Positions 1 to 11,214 of a stretch of DNA of 60,590 nt are shown here, piece after piece. The notes beneath the pieces were generated by a model that ran no database searches, was not told the DNA's origin, and was given only the letters and a program-made list of their open reading frames with translations. Origin of the DNA: Bondarzewia mesenterica (lineage: Eukaryota > Basidiomycota > Agaricomycetes > Russulales > Bondarzewiaceae); assembly GCA_004802705.1 (NCBI GenBank), contig SGPL01000158.1, positions 1-60,590 on the forward strand, read 5' to 3'. The position numbers were made by a program, and so were the translations under genes. Within the stretch, counting starts at the first letter, position 1. Every line of letters starts with the position of its first letter.

Positions 1-1197
1 TCTGCAGCACGTAGCGACCAAAGTCACCGGTGAATCGAGCTGTGAATCTCGCGACGAGGACTCCGAGATCAGCGTCGATGACGACGCGGAAGGAAAGCCG
101 TTGTCGTTGCTGAACGACGATGCAACTCTCGGCGCGGGAGGCGGCGGCACTGAGGACGGGGAAATGGGTGGAGGAAGTTTCGCCAATGAGAGTCCGTTCA
201 GGCGGCCGTACGACATGGTGCGCTCTGCTACCGGGCGAACGGGAGAGGGAGAGGGAGGAGGCACCTGGGCGAGCTGCACCTGCAAGACGCACACAGCGCT
301 TTCCTGCTTGTTCTTCTCCAGCTGTATCGCGTCCTTCTCATCTTTGACGTGCTGCAGTTTGTTGAGAAGTTCCAGCGACTCGTCGGGCTCCGATGTAGAC
401 ATGCTCTCTGTCCGTCCATGACCGTTCTGCATGCTTGACCTGAGTTCATTGAACTGATGCAATCCAAACGCTCCTGAAGAACCTCCCCCTCATCTCTCCT
501 GCGGTCACCTTCCGCTTCCAGCTTTTCGACCGTCTATTGAAGTGCAAGAACAGATTCATCGGATCGCGCAAGGCGCATTTCGAAGTCGGCAATGTATTTC
601 ACCGAATGAGAATCGGATTCCTTGAAGCGACTCAACTCGCGCTTCAAATCGGTTATAGACTCGCTCGAGCAAGGTATTGGACTCGTCATACGCCTTGATC
701 TTCTCCTCGAGGGTAAGCCTGCAATAATTCTTGATGAGACTAACAACAGCACAGGAACTCAAAACTGACCTCAGTGGAAGCCTCACACTCTGTCAACTTT
801 GCGACCCTCGCTCTCAACTCCTCCACATAGAGCTCAGTGGCAACCTTCCTCTCGGAAAGCTGGGTCAACTCCTCCTCTTTCTCCTCCACTAACTCGTTCG
901 TATGCCTGAGAGCAGCGCGGTTCAAGCTGAGCTCCGCCTCCATCGCGCTAATCACCTTTCATACTCCTCGATAACGGGCCCGACGATCTCCTCGTACTTG
1001 CTCATTCCCGGGACAGCGCCAGCAGTAGACGATCGATGACGCTCCCCGTACTCCTTGCGATAAAGCTCCTCATTCTGCGCCACGTACTTCTCGCGTAGCT
1101 CCTCGTAGTTGGTTTTGAGACGAGGACAGAGTGGATGGAGCGATGGGCACGGCAAGAGGAGGAGAGGGAAGCGGATGGGTGAAAGCATTCGAGACAA
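1..1197 (-). pseudogene. Coiled-coil protein, kinesin-tail-like, broken and cut by the window edge
   Basis: Read on the minus strand, four consecutive segments are rich in heptad-like E/K/L patterns. They lie at about 1150-952 (begins NYEELREKYVAQNEELYRKE), 955-775 (begins ISAMEAELSLNRAALRHTNE), 720-536 (DLKRELSRFKESDSHSVKYI) and 402 to the left edge (EPDESLELLNKLQHVKDEKD, then a Pro/Ser-rich tail). An intron with GT-AG ends separates segments two and three near 769-720. The pieces are not one frame: a base seems missing at about 951, another shift lies near 665, and a TAG at about 536 interrupts an otherwise continuous coil. The order and style resemble the long tails of fungal kinesin-like motors, but no motor domain is present in the window, so this is a resemblance only. 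It is either a decaying gene or low-quality sequence at a contig end. Confidence 0.5.
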
Positions 1198-1600
1198 CCG
1201 TGAAAAGGTACGGAAAGAGTTAAATTAAAACTTGGTGAGTACTTTGTAACGGAAAGGAGGGTCCAAGATCAACGAACCTTCGAATTCATCGGAAGAGGGC
1301 GACGTAGGGCGACGGTCGGTGTGACCGGCGAACAACGCAAGATGGGGCACACAACACATTTGGCAGGTGAATCGCGAGAGGTTCTTCTGTCAGAAAGTCG
1401 CGGTCCGGCGTCCTGTGGAAGACGATGAGAGTAGTAGGAAAAAACAGGGGTGGAGGCGTGGGGGAGGAGAGAGAATGGACAAGAAGTCGAACTACTAAAG
1501 TCAGTTTGTTGTTTCACTTACCGGTAAAGACGGATACCGATTAACCGGTGAAGGAACACTACAAAACAAAAGAAGGGAACCTAGTTGCATGGGCCTTTCT
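1198..1600. other. Intergenic gap between divergently oriented coding regions
   Basis: No convincing coding sequence is seen on either strand. The stretch lies between the minus-strand coiled-coil gene and the first recognisable NTE1 residues. It is where the missing N terminus of NTE1 should be, but I find no membrane segment and no first half of the first cyclic-nucleotide-binding domain here. Confidence 0.5.
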
Positions 1601-1609
1601 ATTTTGTAA

Positions 1610-4600
1610 TGACACTAGTCGTCAAAATCAGCTGGCAAAATGAAGGTGCTGCGGATGCAGATGCGATTTCCAGTGCTGACGAGTTATCCATGCCTGCTCC
1701 TGCTCTTCGCAATCGTCCTCGATGAGCCGACTCTGATGTGTCGCAATTGGATCTCGATTTATTAGCCGAGAGATCTCGCACTCGATCACCTTCTGTGTCC
1801 TCCTCTGGGTCAACGGTACATGCCAACAAGTCTAGATCTCCTCCTAGTACTCTATTGCGCTCCCCCGTTAGAAAGGCGGAACTTCGATACCGCATAATCG
1901 CTGACCACTTCGTAATACTCAAACACAGATTTCCCATGGCACTGTTGCTCGTGCGACGGAAGACACGACTCTCGCTGTTGTTCTAGCTGAAGCCTTTCGC
2001 CGTTTGACCAAAAAATTCCCGAAGGCCTCAGGGCATATTGTTCAAGGTATTTAATGCGGTTTCAGAATTAGTGTAAAGGACGACTAACATATTGCATGAA
2101 GTGATCATGATTCGCTTCTCGCGAGTGACGTTTAATGCAGCACACAAATACCTTGGATTGACTACGGAGGTTCTGCGGACAGAGAAGGCCATAAATGACA
2201 TTGCCTGTCATCCACTACCTTCTACAAAGGCGTTGGAATGCAATAACTACGGCAACGATTCGATAGAGCTGGTTCGGCTAACTCCCCTGATCCTGACCAG
2301 GACTTCTTCAGTCGCACTTCTTCTTCCACAGCAATATCTTCCAAGAACCCTAATTTTGATCGCAAAATGTCATCAAAGTTCCAGCTTACCGACAGCCCTG
2401 CCTCGATGCATAAGGCGACTTCTTTCTCTGTGAGAGCACGTTCTCCTCGCCACATGATACAAGCTGGTGATCTGCATAGTTCAACCGCATACTCGAATGA
2501 TGTCTACAGACCACTCCATCGGACTCTTAGTACTCTTAACACGCCTCACCTTTTTCGTCGCAGCGATTACTTGTCATCACCGCATGCTTCGATGCATATT
2601 CCCAAGTTGATGAACGTGGCTGTCGATGACTTTGATCTTCGGGAAGAGGTTATGAATTGCATTGCCGTTTCGATCGGGCTGTTGCAGCCGCCGCTTAGTG
2701 GCGACGTGTCCGTAGAGGCTTCTTCTGCTTTCTCTGCCACAGATAGTGCGCGAACTTCTCGTGCAGGCATCTTCAATTCTTCATTCGGGTCCTTATCACT
2801 GCTGGATATGGCTGATGATGCTTCGAGTGCGACCGGTGGGTCATCTGTGACGGCGAACCAGTATATGAGTGGTCTTGACAATGAAGTTGAGATTCTATTT
2901 TTCTCCGCTGATTCATTCTTAGCTAGGGCAGAGGAGAAGAATACGGGTGAGTGTTTTGGTCTTGCGGTTGTGTGGAGGGTAATCTTTCTTTTTTCCTAGG
3001 ATTGTTTTATGTCATTGAAGGCTTCTTGAACATTGTACTTCCTGACGAAGACGGCTCCCCTTCGATGGGCAACGAGCAAAAGAAACCTCACGTAGAGACT
3101 CCTGAATCTCTGTACGACTCGGATCCATTTTTCGGTGGCAGCACCCAGTCCAGCACTGGCTCCACGAGACGGCAGGCAAGCAAAAGATCCTAAGCAATCT
3201 CAATCCTCGAAGGCACAGAAAAAACCATTATTTACGGTTAAGCCAGGTGGCATTGCTGGTGACTTAGGTTCGTCTGAGACTGCTTCTTGTTTACAGTCAG
3301 ATTGTTGATGCTTGATCTCTTAGCTTCGTTGTCAAATACCGCATCATGGATATCGTCGCAAAGACGGACACCTATGTTGGGTTTTTGCCTCATCACGCAC
3401 TGGAACGACTTCTCAAGAAGCAACTGATCGTGTTGCTTACGCTGGCGAAGCGTCTTATATCTCTGCTCTCACCACTCGGTGAGTTCAATTTACGGTAAGT
3501 TAATAGATGACCAGGTTATTAACATTGCCGCATTTTCCTCAGTCCTCCAAATCGATGCGTCTCTAGATTGGATGCAGGTGAATGCAGGACATATCCTATG
3601 GCGCGCTGGTGATGTCAGCGACAGCTTTTATATCGTAATTAATGGCCGTCTCCGTGCAATCACAGAGAAGGAGCAGGGAGGCGTGAGCATTATGGCCGAA
3701 TACGGTCAGGGTGACACGGCGGGGGAGNTTGACGTGATCACTAGCTCCCCTCGGAGGAATACCGTTCATGCNATTCGTGATACTGAACTNATTCGCATGC
3801 CCCAGANACTCTTCAATGCTATTTCTTCAAGGCGAGCCTGCTTTTTGTTTTTTACCGTTCGAATAATTTTTGGGGGGGGGGCTGACTTCAACTCTTCATA
3901 GAAACNCTNAGACCACGGCACTGTAAGCTACATTCCTCTTGTTCAGAACTGCGCCTGAGCNATCGATCTGTCAGACTTTTGNGGATGATTGCTTCNCNCG
4001 TGCGGAGGGAAATGGACCAGGCNTTGAATGCGAGGACGAATACCACAGAGCTTNGGCGCAACAGCGCCAATCTGAAGACTGTGGCCATCCTCCCTTCCTC
4101 TCGCGCTGTTCCCGTCGACGCCTTCGCTCGCAAGCTACATACCGCGTTGGAGAGCATTGGTGCTCCAACGTCGTACCTCAACCAGGCATCCGTGTCCAAC
4201 ACGCTCGGCCGACATGCGTTCACCCGGATGGGCAAGCTGAAGACCGCTGCGTGGTTGGCAGATCAGGAACAGAGGTACAAAATTGTGTTATATGTCGTGG
4301 ATTCGGCCGTCAGTAGCTCGTGGACGCAAACTTGTATTCGACAGGTGAACTTCTTTTCTGTCTCAGACGCCTTCGTGTAAATTTATCAATCTCTTTTCTA
4401 GGCCGACTGCGTCATGGTTGTAGGAATGGGTGAAGATCCTTCCATCGGAGAATACGAGCGCTTGCTACTTTCAATGAAAACTACGGCAAGAAAAGAGCTT
4501 GTGCTCCTTCATCCAGATCGTTCAGTCGTGCCAGGTTCGACCCGTGGGTGGTTGAAGGTCTGTATGCCATTGTCAATCCCTTTTTGTCATTTGCGGACAG

Positions 4601-6333
4601 TTAATGGTCAACTGTAGAATCGACCATGGATTCATCAGCATATTCACGTTGAGCTGCCGGTTCGTGTATTTTTCATCACCAAGCATGCCAATAACCGAAT
4701 GAAACATCATATCGCAGGGCTTGAAGTTACCTGTGTCCAAACCGAATCCCTCTTTGCCACAAGATCCTGCAGCCGTTGCTGCACTGAAGAACCTGAAGGA
4801 CAAGGTTCAAAGCGAGATTCAGAAGTATCGCGGTGGGCAATCAAGCGTCCGCCCTCAGCGACTGGCCCATGCAAACGATTTCGCTAGACTCGCGCGCAGG
4901 ATCTGTGGAAAGTCGATTGGTCTCGTTCTTGGAGGTGGAGGCGCCAGGGGCCTTGCACACCTTGTGAGTCGGACTCTTCAATTTGTGAACAAAAATTCTT
5001 AGACTGTGTGCTAGGGCGTCATTCGTGCACTCGAGGAGTACAGTATCCCAGTTGACCATATAGGCGGTGCGCACGTACTGGTATATCGCACTGCGTAACA
5101 GAACTGACTCGGTGGCCATAGGCACCAGCATTGGAGCTTTCATCGGAGGTTTGTACGCCAAGGAGGGAGACATCATCTCTAGCGCTGGTCGAACCAAACA
5201 GTTCAGCTCTAGAATGGGTAATTTTTGGAGAATGCTGTCGGATGTTACATATCCAATTGTTGCATACACAACTGCGAGTGTTTTTGTCTCATCCTGATAT
5301 CCGAATACTCATGTTTTAACTACAGGGGCATGAGTTCAATCGTTCCATATATAAGGTTTGTGCTAATTCAAAGCCACCATAGTGTTACTCACGAGGCGAT
5401 CAGGCATTCTACGATCTGCACATTGAGGATATGTGGTTGCCTTACTTCTGTAACACTGCCAATATTATTGCTTCACGCATGGAAATACATGAAACTGGTT
5501 ATGCGTGGAGGTTTATTCGTACGTCTTTGCACTCACAGGTTCTCGGCAGTTCTGTACACCTTTTTACGCTGTTTAGGTGCCTCGATGACTTTGGTCGGTC
5601 TGCTACCCCCGCTTTGTGATAACGGTAATATGCTTGTGGATGGTGGTTACCGTGAGCAAACTTTCAGCTTCTTTATCGGCCTTGCTGATTTTTGATGGCT
5701 AATACAGTGGATAACTTACCGGTTTCCCCTATGTTCGACATGGGCGCTAGTGTCGTCTTCGCGTCGGATGTCGGTTCAGTGAGTATTCAGGTACATTGTA
5801 AAAAGCCGTCTAACTCAGTCTTGTAGCTCGACGATAATTCACCTCGGAATTTCGGCGATAGCGTGTCAGGCTGGTGGCTCCTTATCAATCGCTGGAATCC
5901 TTTCTCGAACGCGAGAACTGTACCGGCTATCACTGAGATCCAAAGCCGTTTGGCATAGTAAATATTTTTGGGTTCATTTCATGCTCAGTGGTATCTATAC
6001 TAAGTCCCGTCTACATGCAGCGCATCGAGTGTACAGACACTCGAGAATGCTAAAGTCGCCCCTGGCTGTCTTTACATGCCGATGCCCGTTCACGAAGTGC
6101 GTGCGGTTTTTTTTTTCCACCAATGCAGAGGGTCACTAATCAAGTTTATTCAGTATGGCACATTACAGTTCGGAAAATTCGAAGATATTCAGGAGAAGGG
6201 ATATCGCGCGGCTCTGGAGCTGTTGGAAAAATGGGACGACGAAGGAAAGCTCCCATCTGGTTACATTGAAGGAAAGGATGCCCTTCCGAAGAGGAAGAAG
6301 AAGGGTCGAAGCGCGAGACGAAACTCGATATGA
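1610..6333 (+). pseudogene. NTE1: NTE1-type lysophospholipase (patatin domain), N-terminally truncated and frameshifted
   Basis: Homologue of fungal NTE1 / animal neuropathy target esterase, an ER-membrane serine hydrolase that deacylates phosphatidylcholine and lysophospholipids. In order: an acidic Ser-rich linker (from about 1630); the end of cyclic-nucleotide-binding domain 1 (about 1940-2220, [20 protein letters not shown] and FSRVTFNAAHKYLGLTTEVL); a variable linker; later binding modules (ITEKEQGGVSIMAEYGQGDT near 3660); then the patatin domain. The latter shows [10 protein letters not shown] at 4931-4960 (oxyanion loop), GTSIG at 5121-5135 (nucleophile Ser at 5127-5129) and VDGGY with Asp codon 5639-5641, which completes the Ser-Asp dyad. 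At least eight short introns interrupt it. Defects: the N-terminal membrane segment and start are not found; a shift plus TAA occurs at about 2220-2245; a one-base shift at about 3185; N bases occur at 3727-4041. The catalytic half is otherwise continuous to TGA at 6333. It could be a working gene with sequence errors or a dying copy. Confidence 0.85.
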
Positions 6334-6521
6334 TGCACATACGGATGGCCGCCACATAGTTGTACAACTTGTATTCACATAGCATTTTGGTTGAATTTGT
6401 TATTTCTAGTGACGAACTTAAATCTCACAGTGATCTCAATTATGGTTGTTGTGAGGTTTGCAAGGATACTTACGTCAGGGCTCTCGCCGAAGAACCTCCG
6501 CCATCGTTCATTCTCACGGCG

Positions 6522-9226
6522 ATGGCTGCGTCCACATCCACGTCCGACGAACAACTATCTGGGCAAAGCTCTGATACTAAGGATCTCCTGGACGTATCTC
6601 TTTTGAAGGACCTCGCTCGCAACTCTTTGGTCCATGCGCTGAACTCGGTCCGTCTCATCTATAGTCTTGAAGCCTCGCACCCACTTAACGCGTCGCGTCC
6701 AGATCAATGGTGCCAAAACACTTGTCTTGGACCCAACTCTCGCCGGACCGCTCAGTTTGGTGACAGAGGTTGCACTGCTGCAGGTGCGTGGTATATCATT
6801 TTGAGGAGCAATCCGCGCTCTGAGCAAACAATAATGCAGCAACATGGCGTGGACAAGATGTATTGGCTTGAGCCTGGACCATTGACGGCTTTGTCGACGA
6901 ACATTGTCTATCTATGTCGGCCCCTGATCAAATGGGTGAAGATCATTGCTGGTATGTCAACTCATTCGTCTGGTTCCCAGACTGTCCACGGACTTGAGAG
7001 TAGCCCAGATCAAGCGTCATGCGAGGGAGTCGAAGAAGCACACATATACCCTTCTTCTTGTCCCACGAACGTCAACTCTTGTTATCCGCGTTCTGGAAGA
7101 GGAGGGTGTGCTTGGTGATGTGACAATATCGTTCTACGACCTGCAGTTCATCCCAATAGCGGACGATGTGATCTCGCTGGAGAATGACAATGCGTTCAAG
7201 GAGATATGGGTCGTACGTGGTTTTCATTATTAATGCGGGAGTTCTCCAATTGAAAACTCAATAGGATGGCGATGAGACATCTATATATGACTCCGCCCAA
7301 GCACTGCACACCCTTCAGAAACTATTCGGCTTGTTTCCGCGGATAGTTGGGAAGGGCGACAGCGCCGACGTAGGCTCTCGTCTATTAATCCTTTCTGAGC
7401 TTTTTCGCATTGATTTGATAGCGCTTAGCGACCCTTCTTAACCGCCAATCTTCCCAGGCTTCCAGCACCGGGCCAGATAGCTCGTCGACAACTTCAGACA
7501 AGTTCGACTCGCTGATTATCATTGACCGTCGTGTCGACATGATCACTCCCCTCTTGACTCAACTGACGTATGAAGGACTTATTGATGAGGTTATCGGCGT
7601 CAAGAATAGTAGGAGACTTCGCTCATTTAACCCAGAAAAAACATTCATGGTTGGCGCAGGTCACGTGGAAGTTCCTGTCTCGCTTCTCAACGCCCCGGCC
7701 AACCCGAGTCTGCCATCAAACTCCCCCTCTACCGCTCCAGGTCCATCTCTCGCAAAGGAGAAGAAGAAGAAACACCATCTCACCTCCTCCACTGACCCGA
7801 TTTTCGCAGAAATTCGGGATCTCAATTTTGCTTCTGTCGGCAAGCGCCTGAACAGGATCGCTCGCAGGCTTGACGAAGACTACCAAGTTCGCCGCTCGCT
7901 TTCAAAGAGAATGCTGTAAGTGGCATGCTGACAACCGTTCGCAGGCTAGACACAAGGCTCAATCTGTCGCTCAACTACGCGACTTCGTCGGCAAGTTGGG
8001 TGGACTGCAAAATGAGCATCAATCCCTCAGGCTTCGTGAGTCAACCACGCGTTTAGACATGCACCCACAACTTACGCCACACATGAGATACCGGCTTGTC
8101 CGAGATTGTTTTGCAGCATACCCGATCCGAAGTGTTCAACAAATCGCTTGAGATTCAGCAGGGTCAGTTTCTAGCCGACGAAATTTCTGTCTGTTTTACC
8201 TGTGCTCGCAGATCTATTGGCTTCGCATGATGTCCCCGGACAAATAACAGCGATCGAGGACTTGCTTGCGCAGGGCGCGGACATGCAACTTGTTATCCGA
8301 TTGCTGTGTCTCGCGTCCATCTCCGCTGGTGGCATTAGGAACAAGACGCTAGAGAACATCAAGCGGGAAATTTTGCAGGTGGGAGACAACCCCGTTTCAC
8401 CGGTATCAGCGCTCTGACCAAACCGTATCAGACTTACGGCTACAGTCACCTTCCTCTTCTTCTGTCCCTCGCATCGCCGCCTTTGGGAATCTTGCTTCCC
8501 AGTCCTTTGCCTCCTTCTGCGCCTGCTGCCCTCGTAAACACAAAATACCCCTTCGCCGCGTTGAGAAAGTCGCTTCGGCTTCTGATCGACAGCGTAGACG
8601 AGCTGGATGAGCTAGAAAACGACATAAGCTACGTGTACTCCGGCTGGGCACCTATCAGCATACGCTTGGTGCAGTGCGTGGCACAGAAGGGTGGCGTCCT
8701 GAGCAATCCTGCCAGCAAGGAGAAACCCACGGATGACGATATGGATAGAAAAAAAAGGCAAGTCGAGCTCTATCGGGAAGGTACAAGCCCATCCGATAGT
8801 GGGATGGAAAGGATTTGAGGACGTCGTTGCGAGCATCCCTGGGAAGACCTTTGACATAACCCAGAAAGGATTAGGTGTGGACAGTGTCGCACCTTCTGCC
8901 GTCACTCTTTGTAAGTCATCCAACTCGTGGTCTCCGCCGCATGTTTGTCACCTCCGCTCTAGTGCCCAATAAAGAGCAACCGACCACGACAGTCGTGTTT
9001 TTCCTAGGCGGCTGCACCTACACTGAGATAGCGGCGCTGCGGTGGGTAGGTCGGCAAAATCAAGGTGGGCATGACCACAAGAATCTACTTTTGTACTTCT
9101 ATTGATGGGCTTCAAGGCCGCAAGTTTTTAATAGCGACGACCGGGATTGTGAGCGGTGCCAGCATTATCGAGGGGATGGCGGGCGTCGGCCGGGCAGTGA
9201 CGAGCTCGAAAGATGCAGGGCTCTGA
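6522..9226 (+). CDS. VPS33: VPS33, SM-family subunit of HOPS/CORVET tethering complexes
   Basis: Vps33 is the Sec1/Munc18 protein that templates SNARE assembly for endosome and vacuole fusion. The ATG at 6522 opens an exon with LLDVSLLKDLARNSLVHALN; this fits the usual short N terminus. Exons I can place are 6522-6647, 6703-6783 (GAKTLVLDPTLAGPLSLVTE), 6840-6951, 7004-7212, then from about 7265, 8088-8162, 8212-8378, 8432 to about 8910, about 8963-9063, and a last exon from about 9112 ending GRKFLIATTGIVSGASIIEG and stop at 9224-9226. Family hallmarks are LIIIDRRVDMITPLLTQLTY (about 7514-7573), DEDYQ followed by ARHKAQSVAQLRDFVGKLGG, and the C-terminal GGCTYTEIAALRWVGR. Introns are 50-70 bp with GT-AG ends. 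Oddities: the intron after DEDYQ starts with a weak donor, and an A-run at 8749-8756 puts the next residues (KVQAHPIVGWKGFEDVVASI) in the +1 frame, most simply a one-base indel. It lies 188 bp downstream of NTE1, same strand. Confidence 0.92.
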
Positions 9227-10151
9227 GTCTGATGTGCGGTCGGGCTATTTTGACCGAGGACGTGAGGTTTTATGGGCCCGGCGAGGAACCCGTGTTATCA
9301 TACGCACAGCGTGTAACGCTCTCTTTTCTCTCAGACTTTTCTATGCCTTGCCTTAGCCTTGGATAAGGTCATCTGTGCTGACCAGTAGGCGGTTCTAGGC
9401 TGAGGACATTTCCGCAAATACAGCTATCGGAGCTCTGGAGGAACATCGCGTATAACATTTATATAGCCACGGTCGACTGGGCCTTCTCTTGGAGATGATG
9501 TTCCCAGTGCCTTCCAAAATATCATCGCTGAACGCATGACACGCGGCCGTGACGAGGCGCATCTAGTATTATTAGCGGAGACCCCGGAACTTGGTTGAAG
9601 ATCTCCTTTTCCAGGACTGAGCCACTCAGCCAAATGCGCAGTTTCCCCTGCCAAAAAACGCCGCTCACAATGGCGTGGCGCATGTAGAAATGTCAAAGTG
9701 GGTTGATGGCTGCTGATGGCGCAAGTAATATTTATTATGTTTGTTACAGAGGTTTCACAGAATGTGTGGGCCCCGCGAGGTGGCGGGGTGGCAGGAGGAA
9801 CGTTGAAGCGCGGAGAAGATCTCGATCGAAGCCTGAAATTGAACTGTCAGTTGAATCAGTATAAGACCCGCAACAGGAGTGAAAATGCTCCCCACCCACT
9901 TTCCCTGCTAACCACCCCGTGCGCACCCAACTTTTTTTTTCTAAAATTTGTTTCGGAAGGTCTCGGTGAGTCGCCCCTTTCGCTTTGCTTAGGCCTCCAA
10001 GCCACATTGTCTCACTGGCTTCCCCGTTTTCCGCGCGTTTTCTCCCGCACCGCGCTGTTGATCGCATCTTCGCCAACGCGACTTTCGCCGTATTTTTTTT
10101 TTTCGCCTTCGACCATTTTTACCCACCCAAAAAAGGCTAGTTTTTGACGCA
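9227..10151. promoter_or_regulatory. Intergenic region and probable promoter/5' UTR of the HMG-like gene
   Basis: About 0.9 kb without a supported gene. The first part is the 3' flank of VPS33. The second part (from about 9900) is pyrimidine-rich with T-runs near 9931-9940 and 10093-10103, typical of the region just upstream of short, highly expressed fungal genes. No TATA box or operator could be assigned with confidence. Confidence 0.35.
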
Positions 10152-10512
10152 ATGGCTACCCGTTCTGAGAAAAAGGCCCCAACCGAGAAGCCTGAGAGAA
10201 AAAGTGCGTCCTCGTCCTGTTCTGCGACCGTGACAACTGTGCATACTCAGCCCCTCGCCCCTTTCCCCCCCAGCCAAATCTTCCGGCGGCCCTCGCAAGA
10301 AGCTTACCGCCTACAACAAGTTCATGCAGACTGAGATGGCACGACTCAAGGCGGAAGATCCGGATATGCGTCATCAGGACAGGTGAGCGCGTGTTTGCAG
10401 TCCCCTTGTTGGCACCCAAGTTCTGACTGTCACGGTGCCCCTCACGCTCTTGACCAGGTTCAAGCTGGCTACTTCGAACTGGAAGACAGCTAAAACTAAG
10501 AATGGGAATTGA
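10152..10512 (+). CDS. Small HMG-box/YABBY-like protein, three exons
   Basis: Exons 10152-10203, 10274-10382 and 10458-10512 join in frame to a basic protein of about 72 residues. Exon 1 is MATRSEKKAPTEKPERK; the core reads KKLTAYNKFMQTEMARLKAE, then DPDMRHQDRFKLATSNWKTA, and ends KTKNGN-stop. The pattern AYNxFM...ExxRLKxEDPxMxHQxxFKxAxxNWK is that of single-HMG-box (YABBY-like) small fungal chromatin proteins, which probably bind DNA in the nucleus. Introns start gtgcgt and gtgagc and end cccag and accag. No frame defect is seen. The protein is much shorter than full HMG-box factors, so the box may be minimal; that reading comes from the motif alone. It sits between VPS33 and the 5S gene. 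Confidence 0.85.
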
Positions 10513-10995
10513 TAGCAACCACATCGTTGTGTCCGCGTGTCGCGTCGCGTGACGCTGCTTCCGTATCTCTGTCATGCTCGCCCCTTGAACTCGTTACTCC
10601 CTTGAACCGCATTCAGACACGAGTTACTTACGCTTTGGCACCAGCCCTTGGCCTCTATTTGTCTTTATAGGTTACCTTCATCCTCACCTGCCGGTTTATA
10701 TTATCTACCGCGTTCGGACCTCTTCGTCCTCTAGCTGACCTCTTCAGGTCCCTTTTTATCTGCTGTATTTCTGCCTTGCCTTCATGATATTATTGGATTG
10801 CCTGTGTGCTCTATTGACTTCATCTCCAAAACTCCATGGACTATTCGCCTCGCGGTATTCATGAGCGGTTGGAAAAACGGGGATCCACGGCAGTAACTGT
10901 ACTAGTACATTCGGATGCCTGGACCGTATATAATCGAAATTTAATAATGCTTCGACTTCTCATCGCTTTTGCTCCGCGGCAGGGCACATACGTGC
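10513..10995. other. 3' flank of the HMG-like gene up to the 5S rRNA gene
   Basis: Noncoding by inspection: no long frame on either strand and no repeat shared with the rest of the window. Pyrimidine-rich tracts around 10660-10760 fit a 3' UTR. A TATATAA stretch at about 10927 lies some 65 bp upstream of the 5S gene; whether it matters for Pol III is unknown. Confidence 0.4.
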
Positions 10996-11113
10996 CTTAN
11001 CGGCCATAGGACTCTGAAAGCACCGCATCCCGTCCGATCTGCGCAGTTAACCAGAGTGCCGCCCAGTTAGTACCACGGTGGGGGACCACGCGGGAATCCT
11101 GGGTGCTGTGGTT
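10996..11113 (+). rRNA. 5S ribosomal RNA gene
   Basis: From 11001 the sequence follows fungal 5S rRNA: CGGCCATAGGACTCTGAAAG, the internal control region around GCATCCCGTCCGATCTG (about 11024-11042), GTTAACCAGAGTGCCGCCCA, GTACCACGGTGGGGGACCAC and a 3' end GGGTGCTGTGGTT. These parts can pair as the usual terminal stem. The length from 10996 is 118 nt, the usual size. The first five bases (ctta plus an N at 11000) do not match the expected atcca-type 5' end, so either the start is damaged or the N hides it. This is a dispersed single 5S gene, as in many fungi. It marks the border between the host-gene block and the transposon region. Confidence 0.93.
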
Positions 11114-11122
11114 TTTATTTTT
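11111..11122 (+). terminator. Pol III T-run terminator of the 5S gene
   Basis: Immediately after the 3' end of the 5S sequence comes a T-rich run with two clusters of five or more T. This is the usual RNA polymerase III stop signal. Confidence 0.75.
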
Positions 11123-11214
11123 TGGTTCTCGGCACGAGGTGTCTCTGACCTGCCCTAAAGCAACTCGTCAGTGGCACCCATGTGCCTACCTCTCTAAAAG
11201 GATTTTCTCTGATA

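Noticed and set aside
9716..10147. 143-codon plus-strand frame upstream of the HMG-like gene
   Set aside because: Composition is pyrimidine-tract derived (SPLSLCLGL..., FFFSPSTIF), and it lies in the expected promoter/5' UTR.
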